Source of the DNA: Clostridia bacterium | GTDB lineage: Bacteria; Bacillota_E; SLMV01; PUMD01 | Assembly (NCBI GenBank): GCA_007128555.1 | Contig: SKXF01000198.1 | Coordinates: forward strand, 1-6,492 | Direction: 5' to 3' | DNA: 6,492 nt | Part shown: positions 1-5,654 of the stretch, in pieces | Layout of the letters: each line of letters begins with the position of its first letter | How positions within the stretch are numbered: the first letter of the stretch is position 1 | Program-made: the position numbers and the translations under genes | Notes under the pieces: model-generated | Told to the model about the DNA's origin: nothing | Database searches by the model: none | The model's input: only the letters and a program-made list of their open reading frames with translations

Positions 1-807
1 CAGCGAGTACTCGGGGGCCAGCAGGTGAATCCTCAGCAGGTTGAGTAGATACCGGGTATTGCTCGTCTCCCCGTAGACCTCTCCGCCGAACCGGAACAAC
101 CATTTCCTCTGGATGCCCAGTTTATCTTTCTCATCAACGGCGTACGGGGGCGGCCCAATCTGCCTCAGCTCCTCCAGCGCTTCCTGGTTGTCCAGGATCC
201 GGGCCTGGTCCACGGTGAACTCGTACGATATCTTCTCCGCCTCCACGAAGTCGACGGCCTGTCCCACCCCGACATAGGCATGGAAGTACTCAGGATGTCG
301 ATCAGCGGCATGAACGCCGACGATGCTCCCCCAGGAATGACCCACCAGGTAGATCTTTTCGACGGCAAACCGCTCCCGGAGCTTCACCGTCAGTTCCAGG
401 GCATCGTCGACAATCTGCTCCAGGTTCATCGACTCAGCCGGGATCTCTGGCGAATAGGACTTGCCCGCTCCCCGCTGATCCCAGCTGACGACCACGAAGT
501 GCTCCTCCAGTTTGCGGTTGTAGTGACGAACGGGAACCATCGCGGAGAATCCGGGGCCGCCGTGGACAAACAGAAGCACGGGGTTCTGCCGATCCTGCCC
601 CCGGATGTAGATCTGCTGGTCGACACCGCCGAGGGTGACCCTCTCCATGGATTCGATGCCCGGCGGGTCGACGATAGCCATCTCGGCTGCCGTCCGGTGC
701 TGGCGATACATCACGTACCCAGACCCGATCAGTAGCACGACCAGGATCGCCACGACCCCATATGCCATTCCCCTGAGCAACCTGCCTGCAGCGGTCTTCT
801 GCCTCAT
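1..807 (-). CDS. Membrane-anchored alpha/beta hydrolase, proline iminopeptidase-like (C-terminus beyond window)
   Basis: Reading from the ATG at 807 the frame stays open for 269 codons to base 1, so the C-terminus lies outside the window. Residues 1-12 are basic and 15-33 form one hydrophobic segment, suggesting an N-terminal membrane anchor with the catalytic domain outside the cytoplasm. The hydrolase fold is clear: HGGPG oxyanion-loop motif at 82-86, WDQRGAGKS at 109-117 and the nucleophile elbow GHSWGS at 156-161 (nucleophile Ser158). HGGPG together with DQRG.G.S is the signature of prolyl aminopeptidases and related serine hydrolases, which release N-terminal proline or act on small amides and esters. 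The catalytic Asp and His are expected in the missing part. A ribosome site GGGAGGAG sits about 6 bases before the ATG. It is the last gene of the minus-strand set, 99 bases after the phosphotransferase. Family confidence is high; the substrate is unknown. Confidence 0.9.
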   Translation of the reverse strand, partial: MRQKTAAGRLLRGMAYGVVAILVVLLIGSGYVMYRQHRTAAEMAIVDPPGIESMERVTLGGVDQQIYIRGQDRQNPVLLFVHGGPGFSAMVPVRHYNRKLEEHFVVVSWDQRGAGKSYSPEIPAESMNLEQIVDDALELTVKLRERFAVEKIYLVGHSWGSIVGVHAADRHPEYFHAYVGVGQAVDFVEAEKISYEFTVDQARILDNQEALEELRQIGPPPYAVDEKDKLGIQRKWLFRFGGEVYGETSNTRYLLNLLRIHLLAPEYSL

Positions 808-811
808 GCAT

Positions 812-819
812 CTCCTCCC
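812..819 (-). promoter_or_regulatory. Ribosome binding site of the alpha/beta hydrolase
   Basis: GGGAGGAG read on the minus strand. The GGAGG core ends 6 bases before the ATG at 807. It decides between that ATG and an out-of-frame ATG four bases upstream (811-809), because only the 807 frame encodes the HGGPG and GHSWG motifs. The 99-base gap around it (808-906) shows no convincing terminator, only a short CCCCC/GGGGG inverted repeat near 864-875. Confidence 0.7.
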
Positions 820-906
820 ATACCACCATGCTCCGTTGTGCCAGACAGTACCCACCTGGCGCACCCCCACGGGGGCCTCCCTGACCGAACCGCTCACCCA
901 AGGGTC

Positions 907-1812
907 TCAGTGCTCCGAGCAGTACCCCTGCAAGAACTCAGCCTGGTCGAGGTCATCCGCCCTGTCACTGTCACCGTGCTCTTCAAACGTCCAGGTTGTG
1001 CTCAGCACCCTGTCCAGGAAAGCACAGAGGGCGACTTCGCCCTCCGGCACCCCCAGTCTCGCACCGAATACCGCGGTCATCTCATCGAGACAAGTCCCCC
1101 ATTCCGAGGGCCTCGTCCGATCCAATTCGTTGATCACAAATCGTGCGACCTGCATGGCCGGTGGACCGATCTGCCCCTTGGGATCGATGGCCTTCCACGT
1201 GTCCCCCGATTTCAAGATGTTGTGGTGGTGCAGATCCCCGTGCAGGAGCACCCTTCCCCGGCCGTCGATCTCACGGAACAGTGGCTCCGCCACGTCCGCA
1301 AGGGAGAGCATTCTCGGCCCGGCCCGGTTCTCCCTCCGGAGCCGACGAAAGGCGCGACGGGCCAGGTCGGACACCAGCGGCAGCGCATCATGCTCGATCG
1401 GGCGAAGCAGTGCTGCCCCAAGGTCGGCAGCAACCGAGATGCGCTCACTGGCAGTCGTACAACAGGTGGCCAGAGTGTGCCCGGGCACCATGCGCTCCAG
1501 CAGCATGGCCCCGAGATCCGCGTCGTGATCGTAACATTGACAGATATGGGATCCTCCGTACAATTGCAGTGCCCTGACCTCGGTGAAATACTCCGGGTGC
1601 AGAACGCCGACCTTGAGGACGACGGGACCGAAGTCGGACGAGATGGCAAAACACACGAGGTTCATGGACAGATCCCCGGAAAGGGTACACCGGGACAGCT
1701 TCCATTTCTCCCTGCAGGCATCCAGCAGCTCGGGCAATCGGGCCAGCCACTCCCTGCCCTCCCGTCCGAAGATCCTCAGCACCCTGTCCTGTAGCCCCCG
1801 GGGTAGGTCCAT
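907..1812 (-). CDS. APH(6)/hydroxyurea-kinase-like small-molecule phosphotransferase
   Basis: A 301-residue protein of the aminoglycoside/hydroxyurea resistance kinase family. Known members include APH(6) enzymes, which transfer the ATP gamma-phosphate to the 6-hydroxyl of streptomycin, and hydroxyurea kinases. Visible kinase features, numbered from the ATG at 1812, are the VVLKVG nucleotide-binding lysine (Lys67), the hinge-like MLLERM (103-108), the catalytic loop HGDLHHHN (191-198, putative base Asp193, Asn198) and the IDPKG metal-binding motif (209-213, Asp210). HGDLHH.N followed by IDPKG is characteristic of the APH(6) branch, and the length is close to the usual 270-310. The frame also extends upstream to a GTG at 1878 that abuts the previous stop (323 residues). 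That GTG has no ribosome site, whereas the ATG at 1812 follows GGAGGG by 7 bases, so 1812 is preferred. It lies just after the Eis-like gene in the same direction. Whether it acts on streptomycin cannot be told from the sequence. Confidence 0.88.
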   Translation of the reverse strand: MDLPRGLQDRVLRIFGREGREWLARLPELLDACREKWKLSRCTLSGDLSMNLVCFAISSDFGPVVLKVGVLHPEYFTEVRALQLYGGSHICQCYDHDADLGAMLLERMVPGHTLATCCTTASERISVAADLGAALLRPIEHDALPLVSDLARRAFRRLRRENRAGPRMLSLADVAEPLFREIDGRGRVLLHGDLHHHNILKSGDTWKAIDPKGQIGPPAMQVARFVINELDRTRPSEWGTCLDEMTAVFGARLGVPEGEVALCAFLDRVLSTTWTFEEHGDSDRADDLDQAEFLQGYCSEH

Positions 1813-1819
1813 ACTTTGA

Positions 1820-1825
1820 CCCTCC
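1820..1825 (-). promoter_or_regulatory. Ribosome binding site of the phosphotransferase
   Basis: GGAGGG on the minus strand, 7 bases before the ATG at 1812. It supports the 301-residue start over the GTG at 1878, which lacks any purine-rich leader. Confidence 0.6.
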
Positions 1826-1878
1826 ACATCCTCGCGATCGGTGCTCGGTGGCCCGGTTCCATGCTCCTCCGGCGCCAC

Positions 1879-3105
1879 CTAGAATGACGTGAAACACCAG
1901 GGTTGCTCGACCGACCCCAGGACCTCCCTGAGAGCCTCAAGGGCCCCGGGACCAAGCTCCAGCCTCCCAAACCTGTGGAGGGTATCAACACTGACGCTGC
2001 CCATGAGCAATGACGAGAGATCCGCCATGCCCCCCCGCACCCTGGGACCAGCCTTTCCAGCGCCCGTACCGGGGGCCAGGGAGTAGGTACCGGCATCCTG
2101 GGGACGGAGGGTATCCTCAACCTCGAGGACCAGCTCAGCACCCACACCTCCGACGTCGAGGTCAATGGCGTCGAGGAAGTCGCCCATGGAGACGATGCGG
2201 TACATCAGCCCCACGCCGGCCGTGTTGGTCTCATGGGCGACGACGCCGGGAAGCATGTTTCCAGTGCCGTTGCGCACGTCGTGCAGCAGATGATGGAACT
2301 CGGCATCGTGAGTGTTGTACACAATGCGTGAGACCTGGTCCTGCTGCCGGTGAAGGAACCCACAGAGCGCTGCAAAAGCAGCAGGCGTATTCCAGATCCA
2401 GTGTCTCAGGGTGAGGTCATTGAGTACGAAGCTCTTCTCATGGGCCGACTGGAAACCAAAGGTGACGTACCCCTCGAGCCGATCCCCGTTGAAATAGCCC
2501 ACGGCTCGCCCATCACCGTATCGCTCGAAGATGGCCTCCAACTCATACGGGCTCAGCGTACACCAGCCGTGGTGCCGGGCTGCGTAGGCGTCGTGGCAGG
2601 CCCGGATCTCTTCTCCGTCCTCCCGCTCGAGGGCGCGGATCCCTTTTCGATTCTCCGAGGGAGGCAGGCTTCGGGGCTCAAACCGGTACTGGTTCATCTT
2701 CGTACCGTAGCCAAAGCCCATCCGGTGGTAGAAGTCGGGCCTGAAGGGATAAAGAAGCGCCACGGTCTGTCGTCTCTTCTGGCAGCGATCCAGGAAGAAA
2801 CGCACCAGGTCCCGGGCGGCGCCTTTCTTCTTGTGGGTCAAGCCCACGGCCAGGGCCCCAATGCCGGCGGCACGGATGAATGTGCCCATGTAGTTCATGG
2901 AGAAATCCAGGAACCTGGCCCCAGCGGTCATCGTGTCACCCTCCCACAGCCCCCACAAGGAGGAGTGATCGTCCTTCTCCCAGAGCCCGTGATAGGGGTC
3001 AAATCGTTCTGAGAAGGGCGCCTGGCCGGGGTAGGCATGCATCTGGATATGTACGAAGTCCTCGAGATCCTTGACGGTGTCAACAGGTCTGATCATCTCA
3101 GTCAT
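1879..3105 (-). CDS. Eis-family N-acetyltransferase (GNAT pair plus SCP2-like C-terminal domain)
   Basis: A 408-residue protein matching the Eis (enhanced intracellular survival) layout: N-terminal GNAT domain (about 1-150), second GNAT-like domain (about 155-290) and a C-terminal sterol-carrier-like domain (about 300-408). Eis enzymes use acetyl-CoA to acetylate amines, including several positions on aminoglycosides and, in mycobacteria, protein lysines; they form hexamers. The acetyl-CoA pyrophosphate loop is visible as VGLTHKKKGAARDL (87-100). In the FYHRMGFGYG stretch the tyrosine is residue 126, aligning with the proposed general acid Tyr126 of mycobacterial Eis. The protein ends in Phe, as does mycobacterial Eis, where the terminal carboxylate is the proposed base. 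The ATG at 3105 is chosen because AGGAGG (3117-3112) lies 6 bases upstream; a GTG one codon earlier is too close. The start overlaps the upstream acetyltransferase stop by 8 bases (ATGACTGA), suggesting translational coupling. The natural substrate is unknown. Confidence 0.9.
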   Translation of the reverse strand: MTEMIRPVDTVKDLEDFVHIQMHAYPGQAPFSERFDPYHGLWEKDDHSSLWGLWEGDTMTAGARFLDFSMNYMGTFIRAAGIGALAVGLTHKKKGAARDLVRFFLDRCQKRRQTVALLYPFRPDFYHRMGFGYGTKMNQYRFEPRSLPPSENRKGIRALEREDGEEIRACHDAYAARHHGWCTLSPYELEAIFERYGDGRAVGYFNGDRLEGYVTFGFQSAHEKSFVLNDLTLRHWIWNTPAAFAALCGFLHRQQDQVSRIVYNTHDAEFHHLLHDVRNGTGNMLPGVVAHETNTAGVGLMYRIVSMGDFLDAIDLDVGGVGAELVLEVEDTLRPQDAGTYSLAPGTGAGKAGPRVRGGMADLSSLLMGSVSVDTLHRFGRLELGPGALEALREVLGSVEQPWCFTSF

Positions 3106-3679
3106 CACTTGCCTCCTGTATCGCTTCCCACTCGGTTTGCAGAATCCCCATGATCACGCGGTCAAATACCTCCCCGTCTCTCAGCACAGCGGAGCGCATG
3201 GCCCCCTCGCGCTGGAAACCAACACTCTCATACAGTTTCAGGGCCGGTGTGTTATATGCAATGACGTCGAGTCCCACCCGGTTGAGATTGAGCTCACAGA
3301 ATGCGTAGCGGAGAAGGATCCCCAGTGCCTCTTTCGCGAACCCCTTCCGCCGGCACCCTGGTTCACCAATGCCGATCGCGACCAGGCCGCAACGGTTGTT
3401 CCATTCGATGCTGTGTAGCGCGACGAACCCAATGGGCTGGTCGTCCTCGAGGGTGTGAATCAGGAACTCGAAGGTACCTGGGCTGTTGTCGGTCGCCTCC
3501 ATCCTCTTCTCCACCTGCGAGATCGTCAGCGGAACGGCAATATCGCTATCGAGATGCCTCAAGTAAGTAGAACTCTGGCTCCAGCGCGCAAGTTGGCCTG
3601 CAGCCTCGGGAACCATGGGACCCAGGCGCACATGGGCGCCGATGAACAGATCCACCTCCCGCACAAGCATCTCCCCCAT
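3098..3679 (-). CDS. RimJ/RimL-type GNAT N-acetyltransferase
   Basis: A 193-residue cytoplasmic acetyltransferase of the RimJ/RimL class (Pfam Acetyltransf_3 type). These use acetyl-CoA to acetylate protein N-termini, polyamines, or antibiotics and amino-acid analogues. The acetyl-CoA loop is visible at 108-115 (GCRRKGFA, the Q/RxxGxA motif). It is followed by the helix KEALGILLRYAF and then the family's C-terminal signature N143-TPALKLYESVGF, ending in REGAMRSAVLRDGEVFDRVIMGIL. The length is normal for the family. The start is uncertain: the ATG at 3679 has no ribosome site, while GGGGGAG lies 6 bases before a GTG at 3664 (codon 6), so the true protein may begin there. The domain proper begins near residue 11 either way. 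Its stop overlaps the Eis-like gene by 8 bases, making it the promoter-proximal gene of the minus-strand set. The substrate cannot be assigned. Confidence 0.87.
   Translation of the reverse strand: MGEMLVREVDLFIGAHVRLGPMVPEAAGQLARWSQSSTYLRHLDSDIAVPLTISQVEKRMEATDNSPGTFEFLIHTLEDDQPIGFVALHSIEWNNRCGLVAIGIGEPGCRRKGFAKEALGILLRYAFCELNLNRVGLDVIAYNTPALKLYESVGFQREGAMRSAVLRDGEVFDRVIMGILQTEWEAIQEASDD
3112..3117 (-). promoter_or_regulatory. Ribosome binding site of the Eis-like gene
   Basis: AGGAGG on the minus strand, inside the last codons of the upstream acetyltransferase gene, with 6 bases to the ATG at 3105. It fixes the start and shows that the second gene can be initiated independently as well as coupled. 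Confidence 0.75.
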
Positions 3680-3771
3680 TCGTTAGCAGCGTATCTCTGC
3701 TACATTCCACAGCTACCCACGTCTTCCTCTGTGAAATCAGGGAAATCAAGAAACGATGCGTTCCGCTCACA

Positions 3772-3780
3772 ATGATAGCA
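3772..3780 (-). promoter_or_regulatory. Possible extended -10 promoter for the acetyltransferase/kinase operon
   Basis: TGCTATCAT on the minus strand matches an extended -10 element (TGnTAT.AT). Transcription would start near 3765, giving a leader of roughly 86 bases before the ATG at 3679. No good -35 hexamer stands 17 bases upstream, which extended -10 promoters can tolerate. Nothing else supports it, so this is a weak call. Confidence 0.25.
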
Positions 3781-3842
3781 CCCAGATGGTCCGAACCCTG
3801 GGCGCTCACCTCTGGGTCAGACACCCGTAACGGTAACACCGT
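3781..3842 (-). repeat. Cluster of three small inverted repeats upstream of the operon
   Basis: Read on the minus strand these are ACGGT-GTT-ACCGT (3842-3830), GGGT-gtctg-ACCC (3826-3814) and CCCAG...CTGGG (3802-3781). The third contains an inner GGT-TCGG-ACC stem with a stable-looking tetraloop. Three consecutive hairpins in about 60 bases just upstream of the possible -10 element could be protein-binding sites or a folded leader RNA if transcription starts further up. No known riboswitch was recognised. Confidence 0.4.
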
Positions 3843-4017
3843 GCCGTATAACGAGATGCCTTATCAATCAACCACCGTTCCCTGCTGCTGATCAAAGGTA
3901 TCGAGAGGAGATGGGACTGTGGAGTGTTGTAACAATGCGCGACACCTTCATCATTCATCTCTGATCATTGACACGCAGCCACCTCGCATAAACTGCGACG
4001 ATGTCATGCTAACTAGG

Positions 4018-4031
4018 GTACTGGACAGTAC
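4018..4031. repeat. 14-base palindrome GTACTG-GA-CAGTAC
   Basis: Perfect 6-base arms around a 2-base centre, in a gene-poor stretch. The symmetry suits a dimeric regulator's operator. A TTGACA hexamer lies upstream on plus at 3968-3973 with a poor -10 (TAAACT, 15-base spacer), but no gene follows on that strand, so an operator role is unproven. Confidence 0.35.
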
Positions 4032-4141
4032 TCGAGGTCGTGGACCACTTCCGCCTGCCGTTCCGGTCTCGACCGCCATCGCATCTGAACGATGTAACGT
4101 GGGAGGGTGAGGGATAACCCCATTCGAAACGCTCAGAACGT

Positions 4142-4152
4142 CGATCCGGGTG
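4142..4152. repeat. Left copy of an 11-base direct repeat flanking the GTPase island
   Basis: CGATCCGGGTG, identical to 5674-5684 and in the same orientation. The two copies bracket the AT-rich GTPase gene, about 1.5 kb apart. It could be a target duplication or recombination core left by insertion, or a coincidence in GC-rich sequence. Confidence 0.4.
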
Positions 4153-4165
4153 GAAGTGGTGGGCC

Positions 4166-4300
4166 TCAGTTCAACATGGCCAGTCGGAGGCCGATGCCAA
4201 TGAGTGGTAGGTATGCGCAGAAATCCGGCGGGAGGTGCGTCCAATCCTGGAGTACACTTGATCCGCGACAACCCAGCCCCAACACCACGCCGACTAGCAC
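4166..4300 (-). CDS. Doubtful 44-residue hydrophobic small ORF
   Basis: From the GTG at 4300, which overlaps the GTPase stop in another frame and directly follows an in-frame TGA, a 44-codon frame runs to a TGA at 4168-4166. The product starts VLVGVVLGLGC, has a polar centre (SSVLQDWTHLPPD) and ends in a second hydrophobic stretch (YLPLIGIGLRLAML), so it looks like a tiny hairpin membrane peptide. The LGLGC stretch only partly resembles a lipobox. There is no ribosome site, but its position would allow stop-start coupling with the GTPase, and its base composition is GC-rich like the flanks. I do not recognise it; it may be a gene remnant or chance. Confidence 0.2.
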   Translation of the reverse strand: MLVGVVLGLGCRGSSVLQDWTHLPPDFCAYLPLIGIGLRLAMLN

Positions 4301-5574
4301 TCAAAGCGGTTCGAAGCGCTAGATCCTAGCGGGTCCTCTTCTACATACTCGTCTGCCTTCTCTTCTTTGGCTTTGCTGAACCTGTTTTTTACCTCTTCAA
4401 TGCTTACCTCATCAATGAAATATGCGATTGCCGCTTTACCAATTGCGTATGTGCCAGCATAAGCTACACCAGCAGATATTAAATGCCCTCCAATAGGAAA
4501 CACGAACTTGACTAGAGCTCTTGCACCTTCCCGTAGTGCAAGAGCAGCCCCTACATTAGCACCTAATGCAATAACAAAGTCCTTTGCGTATTCTTTGGAG
4601 AGTTTCTTCCCAGCAATATGCCCGATGACAATTATCATAGCCAGTTGAGCTGATGTGATAGGAATTGCATCAGCTAATGGGATAGGCGTTGATGCAAGTC
4701 CGGCACCAACAGCTGCAGTAGACTTAACCACTCGTAGTGCAAGCTTCCGTTGAATCGTTTTCAGAGCAGAAAGCCGTGCTAGTTGTAGTTGAGCAGAGTT
4801 CGGGAGAACATCCATTAGGTAATCCAGCAACACATCAATGTTCCAGTAATTATCATAGCCAATTGCACCATCTTGGCTGTACTCTGCATATGCTGAAACA
4901 GGAATTATCTTCACGTCTTCTGAAAATGCATCTTTCAGGGCATTAACCGCTGTTGATATATTTTTTTGCTTTTGGGGGTCTTCATAAGGGGGCTCAACTC
5001 GCTTTGGATCCAGCTCGTCAACTTGTGTTACTACGGCCACAACGGGTATTTCATATGAATAGGTATCTGATATGTGTGCCTTTATATTTGAGACATTTGT
5101 GAGATCTTGGGTTATATGCGCATCGACCTCTTTCGCTTTGCATAAAAACAAAATTACATCTGGACAACGGTTCTCTATTGCGCTTTTTATATCCTCTATG
5201 GCCTCCTCAAAATTGGCAGTTTCGGGTTTTGTTCTATCGCCTAACCCACGTGTATCAAGAATATCTAAAGAGCCTTCTAAGTACTGGACATTATGCCATT
5301 TAGCCTCTCCGGTTTCTGACAATACTGAGCCCACTTTAGCAACCCTATGGCCGAAAAATGCATTTACTAATGAAGACTTTCCTGCTCCTCTACGGCCAAG
5401 AACTAGAATTCGAGGTGGCCTATTGTCCATCATTATCTCTTCCATTTCCAGTATCTCCTTCTTAATCCGTCTACGTGGTGGGTCTGGAAGGCGTTCTATC
5501 GCCTTAGTAACCCAACCAAAGAGGGCCCTCAGGTTTTCATCACTCATATCTACCTGTTCTCTCCCTTGACTCAT
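4294..5574 (-). CDS. GTPase with C-terminal hydrophobic DUF697-type domain
   Basis: A 426-residue Era/TrmE-like GTPase fused to a DUF697-type domain. An alpha-helical lead (about 10-50) precedes the G domain: P-loop GRRGAGKS (60-67), switch region with SETGE (86-90), G3 DTRG (107-110, where DTPG is usual), G4 TQVD (183-186, a variant of NKxD) and G5-like SAY (227-229). Residues about 268-390 carry hydrophobic segments (286-304, 308-321, 333-347, 355-386) with the TPIPLADAIPITSAQ stretch typical of DUF697, so it probably associates with or inserts into membrane. A charged coiled tail follows (391-414). DUF697 GTPases are widespread but their cellular role is largely unknown. The gene is visibly AT-richer than its neighbours, stands alone and has its own promoter-like upstream region, which suggests transfer. 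The last residues (DPLGSSASNRFEC) return to GC-rich coding and may be resident sequence. The ATG at 5574 is chosen; an ATG at 5547 is an alternative. Confidence 0.9.
   Translation of the reverse strand: MSQGREQVDMSDENLRALFGWVTKAIERLPDPPRRRIKKEILEMEEIMMDNRPPRILVLGRRGAGKSSLVNAFFGHRVAKVGSVLSETGEAKWHNVQYLEGSLDILDTRGLGDRTKPETANFEEAIEDIKSAIENRCPDVILFLCKAKEVDAHITQDLTNVSNIKAHISDTYSYEIPVVAVVTQVDELDPKRVEPPYEDPQKQKNISTAVNALKDAFSEDVKIIPVSAYAEYSQDGAIGYDNYWNIDVLLDYLMDVLPNSAQLQLARLSALKTIQRKLALRVVKSTAAVGAGLASTPIPLADAIPITSAQLAMIIVIGHIAGKKLSKEYAKDFVIALGANVGAALALREGARALVKFVFPIGGHLISAGVAYAGTYAIGKAAIAYFIDEVSIEEVKNRFSKAKEEKADEYVEEDPLGSSASNRFEC
4305..4331. repeat. Overlapping palindromes at the 3' edge of the GTPase gene
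   Basis: AGCGGTTCGAAGCGCT (4305-4320) is a palindrome with one mismatched pair around TTCGAA. It overlaps CGCTAG-ATC-CTAGCG (4317-4331), a perfect 6-base stem with a 3-base loop. Both lie in the last codons of the GTPase, exactly where composition changes from AT-rich to GC-rich. A related TTCGAAACGCT occurs at 4123-4133. This may mark the insertion junction or a recombinase target. Confidence 0.45.
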
Positions 5575-5622
5575 GCCTTGCAGACCTTCCTTTCGAGTTC
5601 TTTTTCACTTTTGCACACGTAC

Positions 5623-5651
5623 ATTCTAGCCCAAATGACATTTCGGTACAA
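5623..5651 (-). promoter_or_regulatory. Probable promoter of the GTPase gene
   Basis: On the minus strand, -10 TAGAAT (5628-5623) matches TATAAT at five of six positions. With a 17-base spacer the -35 is TTGTAC (5651-5646), matching only the TTG. A start near 5616 would give a leader of about 40 bases. It lies inside the AT-rich segment, so the promoter seems to have travelled with the gene. Confidence 0.4.
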
Positions 5652-5654
5652 AAC

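Larger units (their letters stand above)
3680..4165. other. Gene-poor spacer with inverted repeats
   Basis: About 490 bases between the acetyltransferase operon and the GTPase region with no convincing gene. Both strands hold only short frames of arbitrary composition (for example 63 codons from 3919 on plus, and the end of a 117-codon frame on minus). Structures present are the inverted-repeat cluster 3781-3842, a possible extended -10 promoter near 3772-3780 and the palindrome at 4018-4031. No transposase fragment, tRNA or rRNA was recognised. It may contain the operon's promoter and leader, or the worn remains of an older gene. Confidence 0.6.

Noticed and set aside
434..901. 155-codon minus-strand frame overlapping the hydrolase
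   Set aside because: It is out of frame with the HGGPG and GHSWG motifs and its product has low-complexity Arg/Gly/Pro composition.
635..1794. Long plus-strand open frames across the phosphotransferase and hydrolase genes
   Set aside because: They are antisense to genes with clear kinase and hydrolase motifs, show no domain of their own, and are expected in GC-rich DNA.
2350..3012. 220-codon plus-strand open frame
   Set aside because: Antisense shadow of the Eis-like gene. No recognisable motif, and the minus-strand gene has conserved catalytic features.
3762..3773. ATTGTGAGCGGA on minus, resembling a lac operator half-site
   Set aside because: Only one half matches, there is no symmetrical partner and no LacI-type gene is present, so it is probably coincidence.
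3968..3994. Plus-strand TTGACA with TAAACT as a promoter
   Set aside because: The spacer is only 15 bases, the -10 is weak, and no plus-strand gene follows.
3951..4304. 117-codon minus-strand open frame
   Set aside because: Rich in Pro, Ser, Thr and Arg with no domain pattern and no ribosome site; it looks like a chance frame in GC-rich spacer.
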